Assembly (NCBI GenBank): GCA_018241225.1
Contig: JAFEEG010000025.1
Span: 56,735 to 120,734 of the forward strand
Direction: 5' to 3'
Origin: Pseudomonadota bacterium
GTDB taxonomy: Bacteria; Pseudomonadota; Gammaproteobacteria; Burkholderiales; Burkholderiaceae_C
DNA: 64,000 nucleotides
Under the pieces are notes generated by a model, which saw nothing but the letters and a program-made list of their open reading frames with translations, had not been told where the DNA came from and did no database searches. The position numbers and the translations under genes are program-made. This document shows positions 14,930-22,785 of the stretch, piece by piece. Position 1 is the first letter of the stretch, and each line of letters opens with the position of its first letter.

Positions 14930-15035
14930 AACTTCCTCTATATACAACTACTCTCTATCTATCTACTTTTACTTCTAACTTTTCTAGATTGTAAGTAAGA
15001 ATATAAGAATAAGTAGATAAATAGGGTAGTACAGA
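14930..15035. other. AT-rich imperfect inverted repeat, candidate replication origin or control region
   Basis: About 100 bases of strongly AT-rich sequence in an otherwise GC-rich window. The left arm (14948-14969, ending CTATCTATCTACTT) pairs with the right arm (15011-15030, beginning AAGTAGATAAATAG), separated by about 41 bases that contain TCTAA and TAAGTAAG repeats. It lies just upstream of the primase-helicase gene, where many phages have their origin. Origin function is inference. Confidence 0.45.
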
Positions 15036-15087
15036 GGGAAAACGGGCCTCTTTCACTGTCCGCATAGACTTCCATCTTTTTGCGTGA

Positions 15088-15110
15088 TCTAATCTCGAAC
15101 TTCGATCTAA
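15088..15110 (+). promoter_or_regulatory. Triple TCTAA motif upstream of primase-helicase
   Basis: TCTAA at 15088, TCGAA at 15095 and TCTAA at 15106, giving the 7 and 11 base offsets shared by the early motifs. The primase-helicase ATG follows 14 bases later. Confidence 0.7.
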
Positions 15111-15124
15111 CAACGGTCCATTAC

Positions 15125-17527
15125 ATGAAGATGAATTTCATGCAGGCCTCCGTCCCCCTCACCAAGGCCTATTTCGTTGATTCCGCAGGCACCGTTTCCA
15201 AGACTCCTTACCCCTTCGTTTGGGAGTTCACGAGCATCGAGGCAGCCTGCTCCAACCTCACCCAACTCACCCAGCTCCTGAAGCTCCACGCGTCCAAAGG
15301 TCACTGCCTGCTCAAGGGCACGGCTGCCCGACCCCTGGTCAACGAGTCCCGTGCAGGCAGCACCAACACCAACGACTCGACCGAGTTCCTGGTGCTCGAC
15401 CTGGATGGGCTGCCTGACACCCACGCCGGCAAGCCGCTGACCGTCGATCTCTTCCTGGCTGCCATGGGCCTGTCCGACATCTCCTATGTCATCCAGTGGT
15501 CGGCCAGCTATGGCATCGAGAACAAGAAGCTGCGCGCTCACATCTTCATGCTCCTGGACAAGCCCTACCCTGCCCCTGTGCTCAAGCAGTGGCTCATCCA
15601 GAAGAACTTCGAAGTCCCGCTGCTGGAGACCAACCTCGGACTCACCAAGACCGGCAATGCCCTGTCCTGGCCCCTGGACATCTCGGCTTGCCAGAACGAC
15701 AAGCTCATCTACATCGCGCCCCCGACCCTCAAGGGCATCAAAGACCCCCTTGGTACGGCTGCCCGAATTAACCTCGTGAAGCGCAAGCGCGACACCTTCG
15801 CCCTCAATGGCCAGGTCCACAACATCGAAAAGAACAAGGCGCTCATCCACGCCAAGATCGCTGAACTGCGCAAGAACGCAGGCCTGCCGCCCAAGAAGGT
15901 CACCTACAAGGTCATCGGCAGCACCGAGGTCATGCTCAAGCCTGACGAGGGCACGATCTCCGAGATGAAGACCGAACGCGGCTTCGTCTACTTCAACCTC
16001 AACGGCGGGGACAGCTGGGCCTACTACCACCCCGAGAACAACCCGGACTACATCCTCAACTTCAAGGGTGAGCCGGCCTACCTCACCAAGGAGCTCCTGC
16101 CTGACTACTGGGCGCAGATCACCGCAGCGCCCACACGCACCAGCTCCACGGGCCTGATGTACCTGGCCTTCTGCGACCCGTCCACATCCGCCTACTGGCG
16201 TGGCACCTACGACAGCGCCACCGATTACCTGGACATCAAGACCGCCAGATCCGAAACGCAGCTGCGCGACTTCGCCAAGCAGTACGGCCTGCGCCTGGGC
16301 GACTTCGTGCCGGAATGGGACCTGTCCTTCGACCCCCACGACAACGTGCGCGTCGACCCGAGCAACCGCACAATCAACATGTTCCAGCCCAGCGCTTACA
16401 TGAAGGCGACCCCGAAGAAGGGCGTCAAGTGCCCCAAGACCATCTACAAGGTGATCGATAACGCACTGGGTAGCGACAAGGCGATCACCGACCACTTCAT
16501 CAACTGGCTGGCCTTCATCGTCCAGCAGCGCGACCGCACCAAGACCGCCTGGATCTTGCACGGCGTGCCAGGCACGGGCAAGGGCATCATGATGAACAAC
16601 ATCCTGCGCCCCATCTTCGGCCAGGCCCATACCGCGGCGCGGCGCATGGAGGAGCTGGACGAGAAGTACAACCAGTTCATGGGTCAGTCCTTCATCGTGT
16701 TCGTCGACGAGGTGCAGACCAAGGCACTGAGGAACGAGCGCGGCGTCATGGCCAAGCTCAAGAACTTCATCACCGAGGAGTACGTCCCGGTGCGTGAGAT
16801 GTACGCCACCGCCAAGGAGGCACGCAACTACACGAACTGGATCTTCGCCTCGAACATGGCCGACCCCGTGGCCATCGACAAGGACGACCGGCGTTTCAAC
16901 GTCGCCAAGTACCAGAAGAACAAGCTCATCATCACCGACGCTGAACTTGACGCCATCGAGAAAGAGCTGCAGGCATTCCACGACTATCTGCTGTACTACC
17001 CGATGGACATGGACAAGGCCCGCACGGTGCTGCAGACCGAGGACCGCGAGACGCTCATCAGCATTTCCGAAAGCTCAGTGGACACCGTGGCCAACGCCAT
17101 GCTGCAAGGCGACTTCAGTTTCTTCTTGGACCAGCTGCCAGCCGACAAAGCCCACGAGCGCAACGCGCTGATGAAGAACAAGGTCGAGGACTATCGCGAC
17201 ACGCTCAAGACCTTGATGACACGCACGGACCCGAACGGCCGCTGCAACGCCAGCCGCGAGGAACTGCGCACCGTGTTTGACTTCGTGGTGGGCAACATGC
17301 CGACATCCCCGAACAAGTTCACCAGCCTCCTGAAGCACCACCGCATCCACATGGAAGCGGTGTGGATCGCCGACCCGCTGCACCCCAAGACAGCGCGCGG
17401 CATCAAGCTCGAGTGGCAGGACGTCAAATACTTTGCCAAGTACAGCGCGGAGCACTTCCCGGAGACCACGCCCACGGCAGCGCCCAAGCCGCTAGCCAAG
17501 ATCAAGAAAGAGAAGGCTCTCGCATGA
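15125..17527 (+). CDS. Primase-helicase, SF3 helicase C-terminal domain
   Basis: An 800-residue replication protein. The N-terminal third contains LVLDLDGLP and a later AHIFMLLDKP, which fit the acidic catalytic core of a primase-polymerase-like domain. The C-terminal half is an SF3 (DUF5906/D5-like) helicase: Walker A GVPGTGKG, Walker B-type FIVFVDEV and sensor TNWIFASN followed by DDRRFNV. Such proteins open the phage origin and prime DNA. The start ATG 15125 follows the regulatory motif; a second ATG at 15131 is possible. The stop overlaps a tiny membrane-protein gene. The nearby AT-rich repeat is a natural partner. Confidence 0.85.
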   Translation: MKMNFMQASVPLTKAYFVDSAGTVSKTPYPFVWEFTSIEAACSNLTQLTQLLKLHASKGHCLLKGTAARPLVNESRAGSTNTNDSTEFLVLDLDGLPDTHAGKPLTVDLFLAAMGLSDISYVIQWSASYGIENKKLRAHIFMLLDKPYPAPVLKQWLIQKNFEVPLLETNLGLTKTGNALSWPLDISACQNDKLIYIAPPTLKGIKDPLGTAARINLVKRKRDTFALNGQVHNIEKNKALIHAKIAELRKNAGLPPKKVTYKVIGSTEVMLKPDEGTISEMKTERGFVYFNLNGGDSWAYYHPENNPDYILNFKGEPAYLTKELLPDYWAQITAAPTRTSSTGLMYLAFCDPSTSAYWRGTYDSATDYLDIKTARSETQLRDFAKQYGLRLGDFVPEWDLSFDPHDNVRVDPSNRTINMFQPSAYMKATPKKGVKCPKTIYKVIDNALGSDKAITDHFINWLAFIVQQRDRTKTAWILHGVPGTGKGIMMNNILRPIFGQAHTAARRMEELDEKYNQFMGQSFIVFVDEVQTKALRNERGVMAKLKNFITEEYVPVREMYATAKEARNYTNWIFASNMADPVAIDKDDRRFNVAKYQKNKLIITDAELDAIEKELQAFHDYLLYYPMDMDKARTVLQTEDRETLISISESSVDTVANAMLQGDFSFFLDQLPADKAHERNALMKNKVEDYRDTLKTLMTRTDPNGRCNASREELRTVFDFVVGNMPTSPNKFTSLLKHHRIHMEAVWIADPLHPKTARGIKLEWQDVKYFAKYSAEHFPETTPTAAPKPLAKIKKEKALA

Positions 17528-17655
17528 AATACCTCCTCGTCCCGGCGCTGTGCATCTCGGTCACCGCAGTCGCATTCTTCGCCGTTGGTTATTCCGTCAG
17601 CCAGGCCAACACTGCCAAAAAGATCACGCCGCAGCACGCATGCCTCGTGGTCTAA
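17524..17655 (+). CDS. Tiny membrane or exported peptide
   Basis: A 43-residue protein, MKYLLVPALCISVTAVAFFA continuing VGYSVSQANT. Residues 3-23 are one hydrophobic span that could be an anchor or signal peptide. The ATG overlaps the stop of the primase-helicase gene. Its TAA stop lies inside a TCTAA unit of the next motif. Confidence 0.5.
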   Translation: MKYLLVPALCISVTAVAFFAVGYSVSQANTAKKITPQHACLVV

Positions 17656-17678
17656 TCTAACGTCGAACGACGATCTAA
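17651..17678 (+). promoter_or_regulatory. Triple TCTAA motif (with one extra unit)
   Basis: TCTAA at 17656, TCGAA at 17663 and TCTAA at 17674 keep the 7/11 spacing; an additional TCTAA at 17651 holds the stop codon of the previous gene. The following gene starts at 17691 behind AAGGAA. Confidence 0.7.
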
Positions 17679-17690
17679 GGAACGAAGCCC

Positions 17691-17963
17691 ATGGCTGACC
17701 TTGACCCCCGCCTCCTGACGCTGGAGCCCAGCGCCGATCTGATCCCCGCACTCGTTGCTGCCAAGGACTGGCCTGCCCTGGCCTTCGTGCTCATGGCGCT
17801 GGTGCGCACCATGCACTACCGCGAGGCCAACGAACTTCTCCGCCCCGTCCTCACGGACAACCCAGACTTCTGTACCTGGGCCCTCAAGCCCGAGCAGCGC
17901 GAGATGGTCGATGCGATATTCGAGGCCGCCAAGGCCAGGCATCCGCAGAGGGTTGCACGGTGA
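17691..17963 (+). CDS. Hypothetical phage protein
   Basis: A 90-residue, probably all-helical protein starting MADLDPRLLTLEPSADLIPA. Helix-hairpin-like segments (WPALAFVLMALVRTMHYREA and KPEQREMVDAIFEAAKARHP). It is the first gene of the unit that carries the Cys-rich array and is coupled to the next gene (GTGA overlap). Unknown function. Confidence 0.6.
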   Translation: MADLDPRLLTLEPSADLIPALVAAKDWPALAFVLMALVRTMHYREANELLRPVLTDNPDFCTWALKPEQREMVDAIFEAAKARHPQRVAR

Positions 17964-18250
17964 CTGAGCTCACCACGCTCGAGGTCCCTATGCCCGAGCG
18001 CGACGGCGAACTCGTCTGGTCACCACTCGCAAGCATGGACCTCATGACTGTGGCTCGCGGCGAAAACGAATGCCGCGCCGGTGCAGTGTGGTGCATCTTC
18101 GCGTTTCCGCCAGGCACCCCCAAGAACCAACTCGCACATAAATGCGGCCAGCACGAGTGCGGCACTGTCGACAAAAGAACCGGCACCCTCAGCCGCATCG
18201 TCATCTGGCTGCGCCCCGAAGACTATCCACTCGCGAGGCTGACACGATGA
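17960..18250 (+). CDS. Cys-rich array protein 1
   Basis: A 96-residue protein (GTG start) with WCIFAF, then KCGQHECG, and the C-terminus IVIWLRPEDYPLARLTR. It is the first of five adjacent paralogues sharing C-x-F, a C-x(3,4)-C pair and a terminal IW...Y..LRLT segment. Cys spacing suggests a zinc site. The stop is fused to the next start as ATGA. Family not recognised. Confidence 0.65.
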   Translation: MTELTTLEVPMPERDGELVWSPLASMDLMTVARGENECRAGAVWCIFAFPPGTPKNQLAHKCGQHECGTVDKRTGTLSRIVIWLRPEDYPLARLTR

Positions 18251-18522
18251 ACCACCCCTACACGCGCACCGTCGATGGCAACATCGCCATGCCTGAAGTC
18301 GGCGAGTTCATCATCGACCCATATACGAAGACCGAACTCACCGTCTGGCCCCACATTGGATGCGACGGTGCGATCGTGAAGTGCGTCTTCAGCAGCGGTA
18401 TCAACCACGACTTCTGCCATCAGTGCACTGTCGTCGCCCGCAACGGCGACCTAACGCATCCCGTCATCTGGGTTGATCGCGAGACCTACGCCCTCGCGCG
18501 TCTGACGGGAGCGCATAAATGA
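18247..18522 (+). CDS. Cys-rich array protein 2
   Basis: A 91-residue paralogue starting MNHPYTRTVDGNIAMPEVGE with KCVFSSG, FCHQC and the C-terminus VIWVDRETYALARLTGAHK. The junction to the next gene is nearly identical in DNA to the following junction, indicating recent duplication. Confidence 0.65.
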   Translation: MNHPYTRTVDGNIAMPEVGEFIIDPYTKTELTVWPHIGCDGAIVKCVFSSGINHDFCHQCTVVARNGDLTHPVIWVDRETYALARLTGAHK

Positions 18523-18767
18523 TCTACCCCAAAGAAGGCGAGATCGCCGCCGTGCCCGACACCGACAGGAAGGTCATCACAATACGCGCAAGGCGAGGCT
18601 ACTGCAACGTGGACGGTATGTATTGCGCGTTCTACCACGTACCTCGCGGCGACCTCTGCAACGAGCGCGCTTGTTCCTCCACATACCACGACGGCCCCGA
18701 GCACGACCTGGCATTCATCGACGTCGACGTCTGGGCGACGTATCGCCTCACGGGAGCGCACAAATGA
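18519..18767 (+). CDS. Cys-rich array protein 3
   Basis: An 82-residue paralogue starting MIYPKEGEIAAVPDTDRKVI with YCAFYHV, LCNERACS and the C-terminus FIDVDVWATYRLTGAHK. Its first five codons match the first codons of protein 4 (MIYPK), another sign that the array grew by duplication. Confidence 0.65.
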   Translation: MIYPKEGEIAAVPDTDRKVITIRARRGYCNVDGMYCAFYHVPRGDLCNERACSSTYHDGPEHDLAFIDVDVWATYRLTGAHK

Positions 18768-19024
18768 TCTACCCCAAACTCAACGAGTGGGTCTACTCCC
18801 CCGAGCTGGGCCGCGAGATCACGGCGCTCAAGGCCCGCAGCGGCTCATGCTACGCGCAAGGTTCACACCGGCCTTGCATGTTCCAAGACACCACCCAGCA
18901 AGACCGTCACCACGGTTTCTGCGATGTGTTCAGCTGCTCGCCGAACGGTAGCAACGCTTTCCACCTCATCTTCCTGGACCGCGCACGCTGGGCCGAGATG
19001 CAGCTGCTGCGAGGCGTCAAATGA
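18764..19024 (+). CDS. Cys-rich array protein 4
   Basis: An 86-residue paralogue starting MIYPKLNEWVYSPELGREIT with PCMFQD, FCDVFSC and the C-terminus FLDRARWAEMQLLRGVK, where the RLT tail has drifted to QLLRG. Confidence 0.65.
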   Translation: MIYPKLNEWVYSPELGREITALKARSGSCYAQGSHRPCMFQDTTQQDRHHGFCDVFSCSPNGSNAFHLIFLDRARWAEMQLLRGVK

Positions 19025-19272
19025 CCGAACGCATCGACGTATACATTTCCGCCCCGGTCGCTAGCGGCGTACCTGTCGATTCGCCGGCCGGCCCCGTTAC
19101 GTGTGTCAAGGACGACGACGGTAGATGTTCCGTCGGCGACAAAGTGGATTGCGTATTCAACGACGATCAATTTCGATGCACGACTGTGTACTGCTCAGGC
19201 GTCATTTGGATCAAACAAGAGGACTACCCCACTCTTCGACTCCTGGGTCACGTCGAACCCTTCACACCATGA
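19021..19272 (+). CDS. Cys-rich array protein 5
   Basis: An 83-residue paralogue with VTCVKDDDGRCS, DCVFNDDQFRC and TTVYCSGVIWIKQEDYP, then TLRLLGHV and a short extra tail. The last member; the junction downstream no longer follows the array pattern. Confidence 0.65.
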   Translation: MTERIDVYISAPVASGVPVDSPAGPVTCVKDDDGRCSVGDKVDCVFNDDQFRCTTVYCSGVIWIKQEDYPTLRLLGHVEPFTP

Positions 19273-19454
19273 ACGTCATCCTCGGCAAACATTTCACCGG
19301 CGAGCCCCAGGGCTACGCCGACACGCGTACCGGCGAGTTCTGGCAAGTCCTGCCGCCGGTGAACTCCATCATCCAGCAGGCGCTGATCAAGTCGCCGCCG
19401 AACAAGGGCGAGCACGCTCGCATGCTTGCACTGAGCAGAAAGAAGCTGTCGTGA
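19269..19454 (+). CDS. Small hypothetical protein
   Basis: A 61-residue protein starting MNVILGKHFTGEPQGYADTR and ending ALSRKKLS. The ATG overlaps the end of array protein 5 and the stop overlaps the next GTG start. The middle reads GEFWQVLPPVNSIIQQALI. Function unknown. Confidence 0.55.
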   Translation: MNVILGKHFTGEPQGYADTRTGEFWQVLPPVNSIIQQALIKSPPNKGEHARMLALSRKKLS

Positions 19455-19675
19455 CCGATATTCCAATCCCCACCCTGTCCACTGGGCAGCCCAGCACGAT
19501 CGGCAACTGGCTGGACCTGTGCAAAGCCTTTGGTTTCAAAGAAGGTGTGATCTTCTTCGAGGATCAACTGGCCAAAGCCGGCGGCAACCGCGACGAAGGA
19601 ATCATCCAGCACGAATCGCAAGTGATGTACCTCATCGCCACCCTGGAATCCAAGGCACGGAAGGACACAGCATGA
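19451..19675 (+). CDS. Small hypothetical protein
   Basis: A 74-residue protein from GTG 19451, starting MTDIPIPTLSTGQPSTIGNW, with helices around LDLCKAFGFKEGVIFF and QVMYLIATLESKARKDTA. Coupled to both neighbours by 4-base overlaps. Unknown function. Confidence 0.55.
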   Translation: MTDIPIPTLSTGQPSTIGNWLDLCKAFGFKEGVIFFEDQLAKAGGNRDEGIIQHESQVMYLIATLESKARKDTA

Positions 19676-20067
19676 AGACCGCCGACCTCACCGGCGCCGC
19701 GCTCGACTGGGCGGTCTGCAAATCTGCGGGACTCATCGACGCCTACCCAAAACACGTCGGCACCGGAAAGAAATTCCTCAAAGAGTGGAAAGCCGACATA
19801 CAGCCTTGGCTACGACCTTCCACCAACTGGGCACAAAGCGGCCCGATCATCGAGCGCGAGGGCATCGAGCTTCATCAGCTTGCCGATGCTGTGGCTGTCG
19901 AACTGCACCCGACCTATAAGCCGGGCGACAGGTGGGAGTGCAACGTGTGGCCCGCCGATGAAGACCTCATCAGCATCTGTGGCCCCACCCCGCTCATCGC
20001 CGCCATGCGCTGCTACGTTGCCTCGAAGCTGGGCGATGAGGTAGATGTGCCGGAGGAGCTGCTGTGA
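19672..20067 (+). CDS. NinX/DUF2591 family phage protein
   Basis: A 131-residue protein starting MKTADLTGAALDWAVCKSAG, with WLRPSTNWAQSGPIIEREGI in the middle and MRCYVASKLGDEVDVPEEL at the end. This is the pattern of the DUF2591 (NinX) family seen in many phages. The biochemical role is not established. Coupled to neighbours by ATGA/GTGA overlaps. Confidence 0.85.
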   Translation: MKTADLTGAALDWAVCKSAGLIDAYPKHVGTGKKFLKEWKADIQPWLRPSTNWAQSGPIIEREGIELHQLADAVAVELHPTYKPGDRWECNVWPADEDLISICGPTPLIAAMRCYVASKLGDEVDVPEELL

Positions 20068-20237
20068 ACATCCGCAAACTCAAACGCCGCGCCATGCAAC
20101 GCATGAACGGCAAGGTCGTCGAACTGCGTGTCGACGGCGGCCTCTGGTTTCGCCTACACGGCCTCACGCACATTCAGCGCGAAAACCTTACTCGCGACGC
20201 CATTCGCTCCTATATCACCGAACGTGAGCGCCGCTAA
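20064..20237 (+). CDS. Small basic hypothetical protein
   Basis: A 57-residue protein from GTG 20064 behind a strong GGAGGAG site inside the NinX gene end. It starts MNIRKLKRRAMQRMNGKVVE and is Arg-rich throughout (RDAIRSYITERERR). Probably nucleic acid binding, by charge only. Confidence 0.55.
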   Translation: MNIRKLKRRAMQRMNGKVVELRVDGGLWFRLHGLTHIQRENLTRDAIRSYITERERR

Positions 20238-20275
20238 GCGCCAAGAATTCTCCACCCCGCAGCTCTAAGCTGTGT

Positions 20276-20303
20276 TCTAATCTAATCTCTTACTTCGATC
20301 TAA
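20276..20303 (+). promoter_or_regulatory. Triple TCTAA motif (with one extra unit)
   Basis: TCTAA at 20281, TCTTA at 20288, TCTAA at 20299 and an extra TCTAA at 20276. The next start codon is 9 bases downstream without a clear ribosome site. Confidence 0.7.
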
Positions 20304-20312
20304 GCTGACTCC

Positions 20313-20486
20313 ATGAAGCTACGCCTCTTCGCTCTGCGCGACACCCGCACCAACAAAACGGTGCCCGAGCTCCACTTCCCCAACAAGCCCGAAGCGCGCG
20401 CTGAGCGCGACGCTCGCAACCGCCAGCTCGGCGAAGGCCTCACGTACGTTGTCACGTACGGCCCCGATCACCGTCACTACCGCTGA
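20313..20486 (+). CDS. Small hypothetical protein
   Basis: A 57-residue protein, MKLRLFALRDTRTNKTVPEL with Arg-rich middle (KPEARAERDARNRQLGEG) and C-terminal TYVVTYGPDHRHYR. Starts 9 bases after the motif with no Shine-Dalgarno sequence. Resembles short beta-hairpin phage proteins; unknown. Confidence 0.55.
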   Translation: MKLRLFALRDTRTNKTVPELHFPNKPEARAERDARNRQLGEGLTYVVTYGPDHRHYR

Positions 20487-20495
20487 GCATGTGCC

Positions 20496-20861
20496 ATGCA
20501 GGCCGAGCTCGAGCTCGATGGCCACTGCTGCGGACCACTGTTCGCCCCGATCGTCAAGGTACGCCCCAACCCACGGCTGCGCATGTCTGGCGGTGCCGAG
20601 GTGTGGATCAAGTACCGCCGCGCTCGGCCGGCTTGGGCCAACCGCTCCGCGTTGCGTGCCTTCTGGGAACGCTCACGCGAGATGACGGCGGCCACGGGCA
20701 TCCAGCACAGCGTCGATCACATCGTGCCCTTGATCCATCCGCACGTCTGCGGGCTGCACGTGGAGGACAACCTCCGCATCATCCCGCTCGCGGACAACAT
20801 CCGGAAATCGAACAACACATGGCCCGACATGTGGGCACCACAGGAGGAGCTGCCATGGTGA
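20496..20861 (+). CDS. HNH endonuclease
   Basis: A 121-residue protein. The HNH core is clear: VDHIVPLIHPHVCGLHVEDN with the following NIRKSN. His of DHIVPL, Asn and the last Asn/His positions form the beta-beta-alpha metal site. There is no extra DNA-binding domain, so it is a single-domain phage HNH nuclease. Such genes can act in DNA processing or packaging; here it lies in an early unit. It overlaps the next gene by 7 bases. Confidence 0.85.
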   Translation: MQAELELDGHCCGPLFAPIVKVRPNPRLRMSGGAEVWIKYRRARPAWANRSALRAFWERSREMTAATGIQHSVDHIVPLIHPHVCGLHVEDNLRIIPLADNIRKSNNTWPDMWAPQEELPW

Positions 20862-21082
20862 GATGCCCCGGCTGCAGAACCCGCCGCGCCACCTGGCAGT
20901 CGATGCTCAAGCACGTCGCTGCCACTGGCCACAGCGCCTGCACCTGTGGCCACGTCGCCTACACAGGCCATGCCTTCCCCCATCGCCCCGGTACCCGTGG
21001 ATGCGTCCACGAGCGCTGGGACGACGTGTTCAACGAACCCCTCGCACCGGTCGCCAAGGCCGAAGCGCCCTGTCCCTTTTAA
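20855..21082 (+). CDS. Small zinc-finger-like protein
   Basis: A 75-residue protein starting MVRCPGCRTRRATWQSMLKH. C-x2-C near the N-terminus with H at 20 and 25 gives a C2H2-like spacing; a second C-x-C cluster (ACTCGHVAYTGH) follows. Overlaps the HNH gene end, so probably co-translated. Stop lies just before the next TCTAA motif. Confidence 0.6.
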   Translation: MVRCPGCRTRRATWQSMLKHVAATGHSACTCGHVAYTGHAFPHRPGTRGCVHERWDDVFNEPLAPVAKAEAPCPF

Positions 21083-21089
21083 CCCGTTC

Positions 21090-21112
21090 TCTAACCTCTA
21101 AGGTGGATCTAA
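21090..21112 (+). promoter_or_regulatory. Triple TCTAA motif upstream of MoxR gene
   Basis: TCTAA at 21090, 21097 and 21108, the cleanest 7/11 example. Only two bases separate it from the MoxR start codon, and the AGGTGG between repeats 2 and 3 is the only ribosome-site candidate. Confidence 0.75.
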
Positions 21113-21114
21113 CC

Positions 21115-22140
21115 ATGAAGCCAAGCCAAGTCTCCTCTGCCCTCAAGCACCTCGTCGCCAAGCAACGCCCCGTCTTCGTCTGGGGCCCGCCCGGCGCCGG
21201 CAAGTCCGACGTGGTGCGCCAGGTCGCCAATGACCTCGAAATGAACCTGCGCGACGTGCGTCTGTCGCTCCTGGACCCGATCGACCTGAAGGGCTTCCCC
21301 GTGGTCGACAAGGAGAACGACCAGATGGCCTGGGTACCGGCCAACTTCCTGCCGCCCATGATGGTCAAGGGCAAGAACGGCAAGATGGTGCCCAACGAAG
21401 AGCACGGCATCCTGTTCCTGGACGAGATGAACAGCGCCCCACAGGCGGTGCAGGCAGCGGCCTATCAGCTGATCCTCAATCGCTGCATCGGCGACTACGT
21501 ACTGCCCAAGAACATCGCCATGATCGCGGCCGGCAACCGCTCGGGCGATCGCGCCGTGACGCACCAGATGCCCTCGCCGCTGGCCAACCGCTTCGTGCAC
21601 ATCGACTACGACGTGCACATGGACGACTGGTACAACTGGGCGACCGAGAACAACATCTCGCCGATGGTGCGTGCGTTCATCCGCTTCCGCCCGAACCTGC
21701 TGCACAGTTTCGACCCGAAGGAGAACCCGCGCGCGTTCCCCTCGCCGCGTTCCTGGACCTTCGTCAACGACATCGTCGGCTCGAACCTGGACTCGGCCGT
21801 CGAGATGGAGCTGATCAAAGGCACGGTCGGTGAAGGCCCGATGACCGAGTACATCGCGTTCGCCAACATCGCCAAGGATCTGCCGACCGTCGATCAGATC
21901 TTGATGGCGCCCGAGAAGACCGAGGTGCCCAGCTCGCCAGCGGCCAAGTACGCCCTGTGCACGGCACTGGACAAGAAGGCCACCAAGGACAACCTGGAGC
22001 GCGTGCTCAAGTACGTCGGCCGCATGGAGACCGAGTACCAGGTGCTGTTCCTGCGCTCGGTGCTGCTGAACGACCGCGCGCTGTCCCAGACCAAGGCGTT
22101 CACGGAATGGGCCGCAAAGAACCAAGCCGTGCTGATGTAA
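21115..22140 (+). CDS. MoxR-type AAA ATPase
   Basis: A 341-residue ATPase. Walker A is GPPGAGKS (about residues 24-31), Walker B GILFLDEMNSAP, and sensor IAMIAAGNRSGD, typical of the MoxR/CbbQ branch of AAA+ proteins that remodel protein complexes together with VWA-domain partners. The gene heads a transcription unit after a TCTAA motif; VWA proteins are encoded at 26,009 and 27,315. Homologous ATPase-VWA pairs are known in N4-like phages. The substrate here is unknown. Confidence 0.88.
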   Translation: MKPSQVSSALKHLVAKQRPVFVWGPPGAGKSDVVRQVANDLEMNLRDVRLSLLDPIDLKGFPVVDKENDQMAWVPANFLPPMMVKGKNGKMVPNEEHGILFLDEMNSAPQAVQAAAYQLILNRCIGDYVLPKNIAMIAAGNRSGDRAVTHQMPSPLANRFVHIDYDVHMDDWYNWATENNISPMVRAFIRFRPNLLHSFDPKENPRAFPSPRSWTFVNDIVGSNLDSAVEMELIKGTVGEGPMTEYIAFANIAKDLPTVDQILMAPEKTEVPSSPAAKYALCTALDKKATKDNLERVLKYVGRMETEYQVLFLRSVLLNDRALSQTKAFTEWAAKNQAVLM

Positions 22141-22346
22141 CGCGCCTGGAAGCCGAGATCCAACGCCGACTTCCAGAGATCCTGGCCAAAGACTGGGTTC
22201 TCTGGATGAAGGTGCAGGGCCCCACCTGGCACAACCCATACCACATGGTGCGTACAGAGATCCTCATGGAGCTCGGCGACAAGGAGGCGATCAAACGATG
22301 GAACAAGTTCCTGACAACGAGAGCGTTGCATCGGCTGACGGGCTGA
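22107..22346 (+). CDS. W/RLTR array protein 1
   Basis: A 79-residue protein. ATG 22107 lies inside the end of the MoxR gene. It has LAKDWVLWMKVQG and ends AIKRWNKFLTTRALHRLTG. First of nine small adjacent proteins that share a C-terminal W-x2-F then R-L-T tail. Overlaps the next gene by 49 bases. Confidence 0.55.
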   Translation: MGRKEPSRADVTRLEAEIQRRLPEILAKDWVLWMKVQGPTWHNPYHMVRTEILMELGDKEAIKRWNKFLTTRALHRLTG

Positions 22347-22567
22347 AGGTCAAGCTCAACATCCTCGACGAGTGCCTGAAGGCTCTAAAGGATGGGGAGT
22401 TCACACCCGAGATGTGCATTGCCTGGCGCAACTACACCGGCACGAGCCCCACAGCCGGGTTCGAACTGGCTGTGGTGCGCGCCTACGCCCGCCGCGGCGA
22501 ACCCAAACACGTCGCGCAATGGGAAGGGTTCCTGCGCTTCTACGCCGAACGGCGGCTGACGAAATGA
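22298..22567 (+). CDS. W/RLTR array protein 2
   Basis: An 89-residue protein behind a strong AAGGAGG site, starting MEQVPDNESVASADGLKVKL. C-terminus QWEGFLRFYAERRLTK. Central AWRNYTGTSPTAGFELAVVR. Coupled to the next gene by ATGA. Confidence 0.6.
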   Translation: MEQVPDNESVASADGLKVKLNILDECLKALKDGEFTPEMCIAWRNYTGTSPTAGFELAVVRAYARRGEPKHVAQWEGFLRFYAERRLTK

Positions 22568-22785
22568 GCGACCAACCGACACCAAGAGACCCGAAGGGGT
22601 ATCTCTCGAAGCGTACTGAATATCAGTATTGGGCGCGGATGCGTACGGCGCAGATTCGTCACATGCAGCCGTCCTCCCTCGTTCCGCCAGATTCGTACTG
22701 GTTCCTTGAAAAGTACCCCGACAACTTTCGACAGTGGAGAGACGAGTTCGACCTGCACTGGGCCGTGAAGAGGCTGACGCGATGA
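22564..22785 (+). CDS. W/RLTR array protein 3
   Basis: A 73-residue protein starting MSDQPTPRDPKGYLSKRTEY with many aromatic residues (YWARMRTAQ; SYWFLEKYP). C-terminus QWRDEFDLHWAVKRLTR. The AAGAGG of the tail codons serves as ribosome site for the next gene. Confidence 0.6.
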   Translation: MSDQPTPRDPKGYLSKRTEYQYWARMRTAQIRHMQPSSLVPPDSYWFLEKYPDNFRQWRDEFDLHWAVKRLTR

